Assembly (NCBI GenBank): GCA_013289855.1
Contig: JABCZD010000011.1
Coordinates: forward strand, 1 to 64,000
Origin: Acidobacteriota bacterium
Lineage (GTDB): Bacteria; Acidobacteriota; Terriglobia; Acidiferrales; UBA7541
Direction of reading: 5' to 3'
DNA length: 64,000 bases
Shown here: positions 31,882 to 40,650 of the stretch, one piece after another
Position numbering within the stretch: position 1 is the stretch's first letter
How the letters are laid out: the number at the start of each line of letters is the position of its first letter
The notes under the pieces: model-generated
Seen by the model: only the letters and a program-made list of their open reading frames with translations
The model's database searches: none
What the model was told of the DNA's origin: nothing
Made by a program: the position numbers and the translations under genes

Positions 31882-33720
31882 TTACTTCGCCGCCATCAAC
31901 GGCGCAGGAAGCAGCGGCAACCGCTTCGGTTCGCCGCGCGCCCCACGCACTTCCAGCTCTTCAAACAGCAGCGAAGGAGCCACCACGCTGGCCGGCAGAC
32001 CATTTTGCGCCGAGCCAAACGCGCTAAGCGCCGTGCCCGCAAATCCCGCCACCTGGCTCTGCATGTAATTAAACACAAAGCTGTCATTGCCAACCGCGGA
32101 AATATTTCGCAGTGCGCGCGCATTCACGCCAATCAGCCGCGCTCCGCGAACCATTTCTTCCCGCCCGTCGTCGGGGTAGACGCGATACATCACCAGCGGC
32201 AAGCGATCGCCCGTACCCGCTCCGCCACCGAAGCTCGCCAGCAACTCCTGGAAGTCTTCTTGATGTAGCAGGCTCACCGACGGGTTGTCCATCTCCCGCA
32301 CCACCATGCAGTAAGGCAATTTCTCCGCGCGGCACTCGTCAAGAAATTTCTTCTTCAAGTCCGAAGGCGAGACCGCCTCGCTGGAGGTCAAAATCAAATT
32401 GCTCATCGTCGGCAACGCATCGCCCAGAAACGCCGCGCGCCCGTGCCCATTCGATTCGCCAAAATCCGGTCCCGGCCGCCGCGACATCAGTTCGCCTTTT
32501 AGAGTACCGTTCGCCACCAGCGTTACTTTTTCTCCACGCACGCCTTCCTGATCCACGGCGTACCCGCCGAGTAATGGCGTGCCATTAAATTCTTTCAGCG
32601 TCGGATCGTCCACCAGCGTCACACTGGTCGGCAGCACCCGCGCCCCCACGCGCGTAACCCAATCGCTCTTCCCGCCCAACCCCGTGAGCAGTTGTTCCAT
32701 CACCGGACTGAACGAAATCGGCGGATTCCCGCCGTTCAGCGCCGGCCCCAGAACCTGCGCCACCAAAGGCGCCGCCGCCCGCGCTTCAAAAAGTACCGGC
32801 CCGGTGTAGTCCTGTGCCGAGGGAGCCGCGCGCAACGTCATCAATTCCGTTCCCGTCACGTTCAACGCCGCTCGCACTGCGGCCACATTGGGCAAATCCG
32901 CCGGTTTAGGTGCGTACGTTGCATAAAAATGGTTGAGCGGCACTCCGTCATCCGCCAGGGTATTCAGCGCCGACTCAATCGAAGCAAACGCCCGGTTGGT
33001 GCGAATCTCCGTTCCCTCGCTGGTGACTAGGTATTCCGTCGCATACACCAAATAGTAGGTCACGCGCGATTCGTACAGTTCTGGAAACGCCCGCAGCGTC
33101 GCCGAACTATCCCGCGCCTCCTGCTCCCAATTGCGATTGCTCCAATCCGGCGTCACCAGCGGTTCCACAATGTGCAGCGGCTCAGCTTGCGAAAAATCAT
33201 CGATGTTCGTCTGCCGCGCCAGCGTTCCCAGGTACGCCTGCTTGCGCGAATACGTTTCGGCGGCTTCTTTGAACGCCTGATCCGTGGCGATCCACAGATC
33301 TTGCCGCAAGGAGTTGTAGTCGCGATCGATTCCCACCGATCCGGTAGGCCCGATAAATCCACGGAAGCCGTCATCGCTCACAAAGTTCGAGCTATCGCGC
33401 TTGTAATCGCCCACGCGCGCCGCCACGTTCATGAATCTTGTCCGCGTGTGCGTGCTCGATAGCAACGCCCCAAAATCGCCCACAATCTCGCGTACATCCA
33501 AATCCAGCAATCGGTATTCGATGTAGTACGGCGTCACCTTCTTATCTACGCCGGGAATGGTCAGTTCGAGGCGCGCCTTCGAGCGATTCATCTCGTCGGT
33601 CATAGCGTGCAGCGTTTGATCGTTGTCTTTCGGATCATCCGCAAACGCCGCGTTCGCGCAGAAAGTCAGCAGCGCAGCGCCCAGCAACGGCAAAGTCATC
33701 CACCGCGTTGCGCGCTTCAC
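31882..33720 (-). CDS. exported TldE/PmbA-like protein lacking the metal motif
   Basis: 612 residues. Starts at GTG overlapping the previous gene as GTGA. A signal peptide follows (MTLPLLGAALLTFCANAAFA). The body matches the TldD/PmbA fold in parallel with its neighbour (VTYYLVYATEYLVTSEGTEI, LLGGYAVDQEGVRGEKVTLV, ESNGHGRAAF). Where the neighbour has HEVFGH, this protein reads LFEARAAAPLVAQVL, so it cannot bind the catalytic zinc that way. In E. coli, TldD and TldE form a heterodimer in which only TldD carries the HExxxH site. The pair here looks like an exported version. Confidence 0.85.
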   Translation of the reverse strand: MKRATRWMTLPLLGAALLTFCANAAFADDPKDNDQTLHAMTDEMNRSKARLELTIPGVDKKVTPYYIEYRLLDLDVREIVGDFGALLSSTHTRTRFMNVAARVGDYKRDSSNFVSDDGFRGFIGPTGSVGIDRDYNSLRQDLWIATDQAFKEAAETYSRKQAYLGTLARQTNIDDFSQAEPLHIVEPLVTPDWSNRNWEQEARDSSATLRAFPELYESRVTYYLVYATEYLVTSEGTEIRTNRAFASIESALNTLADDGVPLNHFYATYAPKPADLPNVAAVRAALNVTGTELMTLRAAPSAQDYTGPVLFEARAAAPLVAQVLGPALNGGNPPISFSPVMEQLLTGLGGKSDWVTRVGARVLPTSVTLVDDPTLKEFNGTPLLGGYAVDQEGVRGEKVTLVANGTLKGELMSRRPGPDFGESNGHGRAAFLGDALPTMSNLILTSSEAVSPSDLKKKFLDECRAEKLPYCMVVREMDNPSVSLLHQEDFQELLASFGGGAGTGDRLPLVMYRVYPDDGREEMVRGARLIGVNARALRNISAVGNDSFVFNYMQSQVAGFAGTALSAFGSAQNGLPASVVAPSLLFEELEVRGARGEPKRLPLLPAPLMAAK

Positions 33721-35486
33721 AGTACGCCTCCGGTCTTCACCGCCGCGTGATCGTGCGCCGGAGCCGGCAATATCGGTGGCCGATCCGTCGAACTCTCTTT
33801 CTTTTGCACTTCCAGTTCGCTCGTCAGAATCGCCGGAGAAGCCGCCGCCACCGGCACCGACCCGGACTCCGCCCCGCAATAGCCATTAAAAACTTCCGGC
33901 GTATCGCCCGTCGCCACGATCTTCGTCAGCGCCGCCAGCGGCGTGCCCACAATGTCCACTCCGCGCACCAACTGGTCCGGCCGTCCATCCGGGAACACCT
34001 TGTAAACCACCAGCGGCAAAACCTGGAACGCCTGCGGTTGCCCGCGCCCCGTAAACGTAAACCCGCCCGCGATATCGTCGATCAGCAATCCGTACGGTTT
34101 TCCCTGCTGCTTGATCAACTCGATCAATTTCTCGCGCAGCTGCGCGTTGGTCACCATCTTGCTGCTTTCCACGATCAAGTTTCCCTGCCGCGAAACCGGC
34201 GTAGCTCCCAGCTGCCTTCGCCCATGCCCGTTCGAATTCGGAAATCCCAGCAGCGGCGACCGCGACATTTCAAACGCCTTCAGCACTCCGTGATCCACCA
34301 GCGTCACCCGTTGCGCCGCCACGCCCTCATCGTCAAACTGGTAGTAACCCAGCAAATCCTGCGACCCCAGCTTCGTCATCGTCGTATCGTCAATCACCGT
34401 CAGGAAACTCGGCAGGATCTGTTCGCCCACTTTCTTCGCGAACGTCTGCCCCTCCGACGCATCCTTCTGCCGGTGGCCCTCCGCGCGGTGCCCGAACACT
34501 TCGTGAAAAAATACCGCGGCCGCGCGTCCGGTCAGCAGCGCCGGTCCCACGCTCGGCTCATTCAGCGGCGCCGCCACCAAGCCTTCCAGCTCCTTGCGCA
34601 TGGTCGCTTCCGCCGCATACACCGCTTTGTCATCCGGCGCATCCGCCGCGCTCACCCAATCAAAGTTGTAATAACGGTCCAGGTCCATGCCGTCAGGCGC
34701 CTTGCCCTGAATGAACAGCTCCAGCCGGTAGCGGATCTGGCCAAACTGCAGTTGCGTCCCTTCGCTGGTTACTTGGAAGTCGTTATCCGCATTCGCGGTA
34801 AACGTCACAATCGAATTAATCACCGCCTTGGAATCGCGAAACGCCGCGGTGTACGCGCGCACTTTTGCTTCCCACGGCTTGCGGTCCACGTCGATGGAGA
34901 CTTGCGGCCCAATAAACACCCGAGGCTTCTCTTGCGAGAAATCCGGCGCCTGCCCTTCCGCCGTTTCTACCTTCACTTCTTTGCCGGTCTTGATCTTGAT
35001 GTACGCCTGTTCCGCCGCGCGATACTGCTTGTCCGTTTCCAGCCAGATGGCCCGCCGTATCACCGACGCATCGTCATCCACCGGCACGGGAGCGCCTGGC
35101 CCGCCATTCGGCATTTCTTTATCCCCAACCTTGTGCGAATCATCCAGGCTGTAACTTCCCGTGCGTACCGAAACCTCCAGCCAGCGGTTGCGATCCTCGC
35201 TGCTGCTCAGCAACGCCCCATTCGATCCAGACACATTGACCCGTTGGGAGTCCGTAATCGTGTAGCCCATGAAATATGCGGGTGGCGTTTGATTGCCAAA
35301 CGTCTTGATCGAACGATCCAGCTCCGCTTGCATGGCTGCCAGCAGCGGGGAGCGTTTCACCGCCGCATCCGGTGGGGCAGCGTTGGCCGCGTACCCCGTT
35401 ATCAGGATTACGCCTGCCGAAAAAACCAGCGTGCGCGAAAGGCTATTCACAGTGTTACGGATAAAGCTCTTCAAAGGAATCCTCAC
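33717..35486 (-). CDS. tldD: exported TldD-like metallopeptidase
   Basis: 589 residues. A basic start and hydrophobic stretch (TLVFSAGVILITGYAANA) form a signal peptide. The TldD fold follows, with the zinc motif HEVFGH at residues 328-333 inside AVFFHEVFGHRAEGHR, then LLGYYQFDDEGVAAQRVTLV and FPNSNGHGRRQLGATP. TldD proteases trim unfolded peptides and mature some RiPPs. Cytoplasmic TldD has no signal peptide, so the location here is unusual. The GTG at 35486 is kept as start. A TTG four codons on has GAGGA in front and is an alternative. Translationally coupled to the TldE-like gene. Confidence 0.88.
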   Translation of the reverse strand: MRIPLKSFIRNTVNSLSRTLVFSAGVILITGYAANAAPPDAAVKRSPLLAAMQAELDRSIKTFGNQTPPAYFMGYTITDSQRVNVSGSNGALLSSSEDRNRWLEVSVRTGSYSLDDSHKVGDKEMPNGGPGAPVPVDDDASVIRRAIWLETDKQYRAAEQAYIKIKTGKEVKVETAEGQAPDFSQEKPRVFIGPQVSIDVDRKPWEAKVRAYTAAFRDSKAVINSIVTFTANADNDFQVTSEGTQLQFGQIRYRLELFIQGKAPDGMDLDRYYNFDWVSAADAPDDKAVYAAEATMRKELEGLVAAPLNEPSVGPALLTGRAAAVFFHEVFGHRAEGHRQKDASEGQTFAKKVGEQILPSFLTVIDDTTMTKLGSQDLLGYYQFDDEGVAAQRVTLVDHGVLKAFEMSRSPLLGFPNSNGHGRRQLGATPVSRQGNLIVESSKMVTNAQLREKLIELIKQQGKPYGLLIDDIAGGFTFTGRGQPQAFQVLPLVVYKVFPDGRPDQLVRGVDIVGTPLAALTKIVATGDTPEVFNGYCGAESGSVPVAAASPAILTSELEVQKKESSTDRPPILPAPAHDHAAVKTGGVL

Positions 35487-35675
35487 TTAGGTTAAGGCAA
35501 GTCTGCGGAAGGTCCAGTGTACGATAGCGTTCACAGGGGCACAAACGTTCGCAGGCAGCTGCTCACTATCATTGGACGCCTGAGCTACAAATATCGTTGC
35601 ACCTTCGGAACACCGTCAGCGGCAGCTTCGCCAACGCCTGGGAAACGCCTTAGCTTGGTTGCATCAGGACTACCT

Positions 35676-35704
35676 ATTCCGACCGCGCTTCCCGCGCTCG
35701 GAAT
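35676..35704. terminator. hairpin at the end of the FecR-domain gene
   Basis: Arms ATTCCGACCGCG (35676-35687) and CGCGCTCGGAAT (35693-35704) pair with one mismatch around a CTTCC loop, starting four bases after the fecR-domain stop at 35708. There is no T run, so Rho-independent action is uncertain. Confidence 0.45.
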
Positions 35705-35707
35705 GCT

Positions 35708-36544
35708 CTAACCGCAGTTTTGGGGGTCCGACTGGCACGGGTTCGTCTGCGTCGGTGGCGGCTGCGTGGAAGTTCCTCGCCCGTGCGCTACCCCCACCGG
35801 AATCCCCACCGCCGCCGCGGTGATCACCGCGATCAGAACCCAGGACAAGGTACCGATGGAATGCGCGCCCGCGGCGGTCAGGCCCGCCGTCGTAGCGCCA
35901 GGACCGCCGCCGATGTTGGTGTCGGTCGTCGCGCTGGTCAGCAGCGAGAGCGTGGCCTGCTGCGGTGGCGGTGGTGCCGCATTGTCGCCCGAGCGCACCG
36001 TGGTCATCTGCCCGGCCTTCAATATCACGCATTGACCTGCCAGATTGCAGACCCGCACAAATCCTTCGAAGACGATCACGTTCATCAAATTGTTCTCGTA
36101 CTCCACGTACACATCCGTGCCCACCACGCCCGCCACTCCCGCTGGGGTGTGCACTTCAAATTTTCCGTCCGGCTTCGCGATCTTTTGCGCTTGCGCGCGC
36201 AGTCTTCCCACCGTCAGCTCCAGCTCCGTTTGCTGCGCCGCCGCGTCGTGCTTCACCACCTTCATGGTAGAGTCCGACCCCACGTTCAATACCGAACCGT
36301 CATCCAGCCCCACGCGCACCCGTGCGCTCGCCTGCGTGTTGATGGTGTCCTGCCACATCACTTCGGATTTCGTCGACGCGTTTATGGTCTTCGCGCCCCG
36401 CGTGATGCTCACCGCCGGGATCAACCGCGAAACTTCGCCCGCTCGTGCGGCCGCGTCCGGCGCGGCTGGCGTTTCCATCGATAGCGCCAGCGTGCAGGAA
36501 AGAATCACCGCCAGGCCGATACAATATGAGGACTTCGTTTTCAT
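35708..36544 (-). CDS. exported FecR-domain protein
   Basis: 278 residues. Signal peptide (SYCIGLAVILSCTLALS), then a FecR domain: VMWQDTINTQASARVRVGLD, DGSVLNVGSDSTMKVV, ELELTVGRLRAQAQK and FEVHTPAGVAGVVGTDVYVE. These beta-strands are typical of sensors of cell-surface signalling, but no sigma factor or TonB receptor adjoins it, so a FecA-type relay is not supported. A hydrophobic segment (LSWVLIAVITAAAVGIPVGV) near the C-terminus could anchor it. The tail is rich in proline and glutamine. Stand-alone FecR proteins occur widely in Acidobacteriota, with unknown roles. Confidence 0.82.
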   Translation of the reverse strand: MKTKSSYCIGLAVILSCTLALSMETPAAPDAAARAGEVSRLIPAVSITRGAKTINASTKSEVMWQDTINTQASARVRVGLDDGSVLNVGSDSTMKVVKHDAAAQQTELELTVGRLRAQAQKIAKPDGKFEVHTPAGVAGVVGTDVYVEYENNLMNVIVFEGFVRVCNLAGQCVILKAGQMTTVRSGDNAAPPPPQQATLSLLTSATTDTNIGGGPGATTAGLTAAGAHSIGTLSWVLIAVITAAAVGIPVGVAHGRGTSTQPPPTQTNPCQSDPQNCG

Positions 36545-36677
36545 CGGGACACTCCTGTTTACACAGACTTTCTATATATCGTTGTTACTGGAGCTCCCTC
36601 AGGGTGTCAATTAAAACCTCCGCACCACTTGCGCATTCGCTACATAGAGCGCATTCCGGCATGTGCGGCGGCCGTCC

Positions 36678-37490
36678 CTAAATGTGTCGTTTCTGCCGTT
36701 GTTGCTCCGCCTCGGGATCTAGATATTGAAACAGTGTCGCCGCCATATCGTCGTGCTGCGCTCGGCCGCGCGCAAACTCCCGCACCGTGGCAAAAATTCG
36801 CTCCAGCAGCTCTCTGGGCGTTGCCACCGCCTGCCCATGGCACAGCTCCCGGAGTCGCTCCGTCCCGAAGGGGTTGCCCGCGATGTCCATCGCCTCGATA
36901 ATGCCATCCGTGAAAAACACCATGGCATCCCCCGGCGCCAGTTGCACCGTGGTGGTCTCGTAACTCGCATCCGGGAACATCCCCGGCGGCAGCCCGGACA
37001 ACTCCAGTATCCGGCAGCCTCCCGGAAACAGGTGCAGCGGCCCGGAAATTCCCGCGCTGGCAATCTGCATCACTCCGCTCTCCGGATTGAACACCGCATA
37101 CTGCATGGTGGTATATCGCCGTGGAATTCCCCGGATCGTCAACCGCCGGTTCAGCGTGTTCAATACGTTGGCCGGCGACTGCCCCGTTTTGTGCACGCCG
37201 CGCAGCGTGCCCACCGCCAGCGCCGCGTACAACGCTGCGGGCAAACCCTTGCCGCACACGTCGCCCAGGTATAAGCCAACGCTCTCGTCCGCCAGCGAAA
37301 AATAATCCAGAAAATCTCCGCCGACTTCCGCCGCTGGCTGGAACTCGTGCGCCACCGTGACTTGTCCCGTGCACAAAGCTTCCGCGGGCAGCATCAAGCC
37401 TTGAATGCTCCGCGCTTCTTCTAGGTCCATTTCGCGGGAATTTTCCTGCGCGGATAGCTCCGCCGCAAAAATTTGCGTTGTCGTCATCAC
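36678..37490 (-). CDS. SpoIIE/RsbU-type PP2C serine phosphatase
   Basis: 270 residues. Short helical start, then a PPM/SpoIIE phosphatase domain: FQPAAEVGGDFLDYFSLAD and LYLGDVCGKGLPAALYAAL carry the first metal aspartates, AMVFFTDGIIEAMD the middle one, and AQHDDMAATLFQYL the last. RsbU-like enzymes dephosphorylate anti-sigma-factor antagonists in partner-switching. No receiver, GAF or HAMP sensor is attached and no STAS or anti-sigma gene is adjacent, so the input and target are unknown. It is divergent from the pilin-like gene. Confidence 0.88.
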   Translation of the reverse strand: MMTTTQIFAAELSAQENSREMDLEEARSIQGLMLPAEALCTGQVTVAHEFQPAAEVGGDFLDYFSLADESVGLYLGDVCGKGLPAALYAALAVGTLRGVHKTGQSPANVLNTLNRRLTIRGIPRRYTTMQYAVFNPESGVMQIASAGISGPLHLFPGGCRILELSGLPPGMFPDASYETTTVQLAPGDAMVFFTDGIIEAMDIAGNPFGTERLRELCHGQAVATPRELLERIFATVREFARGRAQHDDMAATLFQYLDPEAEQQRQKRHI

Positions 37491-37656
37491 TGCTTTCCGA
37501 ATGGAAACGCTGCACCGGGAAGGGGGTTCGGCGGCAGTTGCAGTCTACCAAAGAAGTGCGCGCCGGGGGCTCTCGTGGGTCGTGCTGTTTTCTACTTCTA
37601 CACGCCCGCTCCATGCCCGCCTTGCCACACCGCTGTTTACGGAACAGACTCGCCCT

Positions 37657-38046
37657 ATGCGCGCTCTGGCCGCACTGCTCGTATCCGCTGCACTGCTCTT
37701 TGGTGTCTATCAGTATTATTTCAAACACATGCCTGTTTCCGACGAAGGCACTGCTCCCACCCAAGCCATCAGCCTCACCGGCGTCCGCGCCGATCTTTTG
37801 CAGATCGCGCAAGCCGAACGCGCCTACATCGCCACCAACGGCAACTGCGTCTCTCTCGGCGAACTCATCTCTTCAAATTCCCTGGCTATGAACAGAAGCG
37901 AGCGCGACGGCTACACCTACACGGTCTCCTGTTCCGGAGGGAACTTCAGCGCCGTCGCCCGCCATGCCCCCGCTCCTGCCGGCTCCCCCATCCGCTATCC
38001 CAATCTCGCCATCGACCAGGACATGCAAGTCGACGAGCTTCCCTGA
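37657..38046 (+). CDS. pilin-like small exported protein
   Basis: 129 residues. N-terminal hydrophobic helix RALAALLVSAALLFGVYQYY, then LTGVRADLLQIAQAERAYIA, a helix like that in type IV pilins and pseudopilins, and a beta-rich C-terminus with two cysteines (NGNC and VSCSGG). The prepilin cleavage motif (G|FTLIE) is missing, so it is not a standard pilin, although the helix-then-globular layout with DGYTYTVSCSGGNFSAVARH is close to PilA/PilE-like domains. Function unknown. No ribosome site precedes the chosen ATG. Confidence 0.55.
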   Translation: MRALAALLVSAALLFGVYQYYFKHMPVSDEGTAPTQAISLTGVRADLLQIAQAERAYIATNGNCVSLGELISSNSLAMNRSERDGYTYTVSCSGGNFSAVARHAPAPAGSPIRYPNLAIDQDMQVDELP

Positions 38047-38135
38047 ACGGTCCCGGGCGGCTCCGCGGGCAGCAGACGCAGTTGCGCTCCAGCGCCCCCA
38101 GTGCAGGTCACTTCAGAAGCAAACCCAGGCATGGA

Positions 38136-38181
38136 GGGGACATTTTAATCGAGCTAAAAAAGGGGACATTTTTATCGAGCT
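38136..38181 (+). repeat. two 20-base direct repeats, possible IS end remnant
   Basis: GGGGACATTTTAATCGAGCT (38136-38155) and GGGGACATTTTTATCGAGCT (38162-38181) differ at one base, with a period of 26. Short tandem GGGGACATTT-type repeats are reminiscent of IS21-family termini, which carry several copies. No transposase remains. Confidence 0.5.
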
Positions 38182-38203
38182 TTGATACTCCCGAAAATAT
38201 GTC

Positions 38204-38233
38204 TTGACAAGATAACTGCCGATCTGTTAATCT
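38204..38233 (+). promoter_or_regulatory. candidate promoter upstream of the amylase gene
   Basis: TTGACA (38204-38209), 18-base spacer, TAATCT (38228-38233). It lies just after the direct repeats and would give a leader of about 300 bases before the GH13 gene at 38540. The rest of this 490-base gap holds no recognisable gene. Confidence 0.4.
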
Positions 38234-38539
38234 ATGAGCGTAGAGAATTGCGCCTGCTCGTCCGTATTCGCCCCTGTCTCCCAGCGCTTCCCAAAAAATT
38301 CTTATCTCCCCATAACTATGTTATGAACTGTCGCCTATCGTAAACCACTTGGAATGAACACTTGTGAAACCGTATCAAAACAAAGGACTTCAACCCCTTT
38401 AGAATGCGCACTTACAAGAATTGCAAAGGTGGGGTACCCCTGCCGGCAACCCGGCCCACTCCGTCACTCCCTGCTAAAGATTGGCCTGAAGATTAGGTCC
38501 AAACCTTCGGACCAGATGTAGTACAAATTAAAACACCAC

Positions 38540-40570
38540 ATGCCACGACCCTTCTTATCCCAGCATATCGGTCCGTTCGCGTCGACCGTCGCGCTGTTCA
38601 TCCTACTGCTGAACATCGTGCTGATTGTCCCGTTGCTCCCAGCCGCGCCGCTCGCGCTCGAGGAAGCCCAAACCTCGCCATCGCCAGACGCGCCCGTCGT
38701 CACCAAACTCGAGCCACCCAACTGGTGGATCGGCCTGACGCCCGAACTGATGCTGCTCATCTCCGGCCACAAGCTCGAAGCCACCCATGTAATCTGCAAC
38801 CTCAACACCGTCCACGTGTCCCGCACCCAGGCCACCGCTGGCGGCGACTACCTCTTCGTGTGGATGAAAATCGCGCCAGACGCCCGCTCCGGCACCGCCG
38901 TCTGCCACATCACCACCGCCACAGGTGAAACCTCCTTCGAGCTCCCCCTGGCGAATCGCCAGCCCACCCTCGGCAAGTTCCAGGGTCTGGCACCGCAAGA
39001 CGCCATCTACCTGATCATGCCGGACCGCTTCGCTAACGGCGATCCCACCAACGACGAGCCGAAGCTCGGCTCTTCGTCATCGCCCGACTCGCCAGCAAGC
39101 GCCGGTCACAGTGCCCTGCAAACTTTCGACCGCAATAAACCGCGCGCCTATCACGGGGGCGATCTACGCGGCATCCGCGACCATCTTTCCTACTTCCAGG
39201 ATCTCGGCGTCACCACGCTGTGGCTCACGCCCATCCTCAAGAATGGCGCCGCCGAGGACTATCACGGCTACGGCGCCGTCGACCTCTACGCTGTCGACCC
39301 GCACCTCGGCACTCTCGACGACTATCGTCAATTAGTTGCGGAAGCGCATCACCAGAAAATGAAAGTTTTCTTCGATATCGTACCCAACCATGTTGGCCCG
39401 CTGCATCCCTGGGTGAAAGATCCACCTTTGCCCGATTGGTTCCATGGGACGCTGCAACAACACCTGAGTACCTCCTCATCAACGGACCCAACTTTCTACG
39501 GCGCCGCCGCAGGCGCGGCAAAAACCAACGACCTCTTTGAGACCCTCGTCGATCCTCACGCTCCCGAAAGTCTTAGCCGCAACATTACCGATGGCTGGTT
39601 CTTCGGCGTGCTGCCAGACATGAACACGGATAATCCCGTCGTCGCGCAGTACCTGCTGCAAAACGCTATCTGGTGGACGGAGACCTCCGGACTCGACGGC
39701 TTCCGCGTCGACACCTTTCCCTACGTGCCGCGCCGCTTCTGGGCCAACTGGAGCGCCGGACTGCGCGCCATCTATCCCCGCCTCACCACCATCGGCGAAG
39801 TCTTTCATCCGAATCCAGAAGTGACTTCTTTCTTCGCGGGCGGACAGCGTCACTGGGACGGCATCGATTCCGGTGTCACCACCGTCTTCGATTTCCCGCT
39901 CTATTTCACGCTACGCGACGTTCTGTTGCGCGGCGCCAGCGCCGCGAAAATCGCCGACATTCTTCGCCAGGACGAACTTTATCCGCACCCGGAAAATCTA
40001 ATCACCTTCTTCGCGAATCACGACACCGCGCGCTTCGCTAGCGCGGCGGGAAGTTCGCTGGCAAAAGAAAAACTGGCTTTCGGACTAGTCCTGACACTGC
40101 GCGGAATTCCCGAACTCTATTACGGCGACGAAATCGCCATGTCCGGCGGCGACGATCCCGACAATCGCCGCGACTTTCCCGGCGGCTGGCCCCCAGATCG
40201 CCAGACTGACCGCCAAAACGCCTTCCAGGCTTCCGGTCGCACGCCGCAACAACAAGAATTATTTTCGTACGTGCAATCACTGCTGCATCTGCGCCGCGAA
40301 CACGTCGCGCTGCAAATCGGCCGTCTCTGGCACGTATTTTCCGACCGGTCGGCTTACGTCTTTCTGCGCGATACCGACGAAGAACACCTGCTGGTTGCCT
40401 TCAATAATGAAGCCGCACCGCGCACTTTGCGCATCAACACGCGCGATACGCCGCTGCAGCTACTCCCAGCCGCTTCTCCATTATTTGGCAATGCCACCGC
40501 GGAAATAACCGCCGGCGAGCTGCGCGTCACCGTCCCCGCGCAATCCATCGCAATCTTTAATCTGTACTGA
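38540..40570 (+). CDS. exported GH13 alpha-amylase family enzyme (cyclomaltodextrinase-like)
   Basis: 676 residues. Signal or anchor helix (VALFILLLNIVLIVPLLPAA), an Ig-like N-terminal domain (WWIGLTPELMLLISGHKLEA), then a GH13 barrel: IYLIMPDRFANGD, YHGYGAVDLYAVDPHLG, DIVPNHVGP, and GLDGFRVDTFPY with the nucleophile aspartate. LTTIGEVFHPNPE carries the acid/base glutamate, and LITFFANHDTARF the third carboxylate. It ends with a small beta-domain. It hydrolyses alpha-1,4-glucans or cyclodextrins outside the cytoplasm. It converges on a GH31 enzyme, with a REP-like hairpin between the two stops. Confidence 0.92.
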   Translation: MPRPFLSQHIGPFASTVALFILLLNIVLIVPLLPAAPLALEEAQTSPSPDAPVVTKLEPPNWWIGLTPELMLLISGHKLEATHVICNLNTVHVSRTQATAGGDYLFVWMKIAPDARSGTAVCHITTATGETSFELPLANRQPTLGKFQGLAPQDAIYLIMPDRFANGDPTNDEPKLGSSSSPDSPASAGHSALQTFDRNKPRAYHGGDLRGIRDHLSYFQDLGVTTLWLTPILKNGAAEDYHGYGAVDLYAVDPHLGTLDDYRQLVAEAHHQKMKVFFDIVPNHVGPLHPWVKDPPLPDWFHGTLQQHLSTSSSTDPTFYGAAAGAAKTNDLFETLVDPHAPESLSRNITDGWFFGVLPDMNTDNPVVAQYLLQNAIWWTETSGLDGFRVDTFPYVPRRFWANWSAGLRAIYPRLTTIGEVFHPNPEVTSFFAGGQRHWDGIDSGVTTVFDFPLYFTLRDVLLRGASAAKIADILRQDELYPHPENLITFFANHDTARFASAAGSSLAKEKLAFGLVLTLRGIPELYYGDEIAMSGGDDPDNRRDFPGGWPPDRQTDRQNAFQASGRTPQQQELFSYVQSLLHLRREHVALQIGRLWHVFSDRSAYVFLRDTDEEHLLVAFNNEAAPRTLRINTRDTPLQLLPAASPLFGNATAEITAGELRVTVPAQSIAIFNLY

Positions 40571-40579
40571 AACTCGGGT

Positions 40580-40615
40580 TTTGTAGCGGCCGCCTTCTGA
40601 GGCGGTCGCTTTTGT
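40580..40615. repeat. REP-like hairpin, copy 1 of a 36-base repeat
   Basis: GCGGCCGCC-TTCTGA-GGCGGTCGC with flanks and a following TTTT. The whole 36-base segment is identical, in reverse complement, to 55785-55820. It lies just after the GH13 stop and could end transcription of that gene. Confidence 0.8.
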
Positions 40616-40650
40616 CACCGCACAAATCGCCGCACCTTCGTCGCAGGAAA

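Noticed and set aside
33708..35495. Long plus-strand open frame of about 595 codons opposite the TldD gene
   Set aside because: It is a mirror of the GC-rich coding strand: rich in Arg and His, no domain, no ribosome site. The minus strand has HEVFGH and a signal peptide.
35708..36544. FecIR-type iron signalling system
   Set aside because: No sigma factor and no TonB receptor adjoin the FecR-domain protein.
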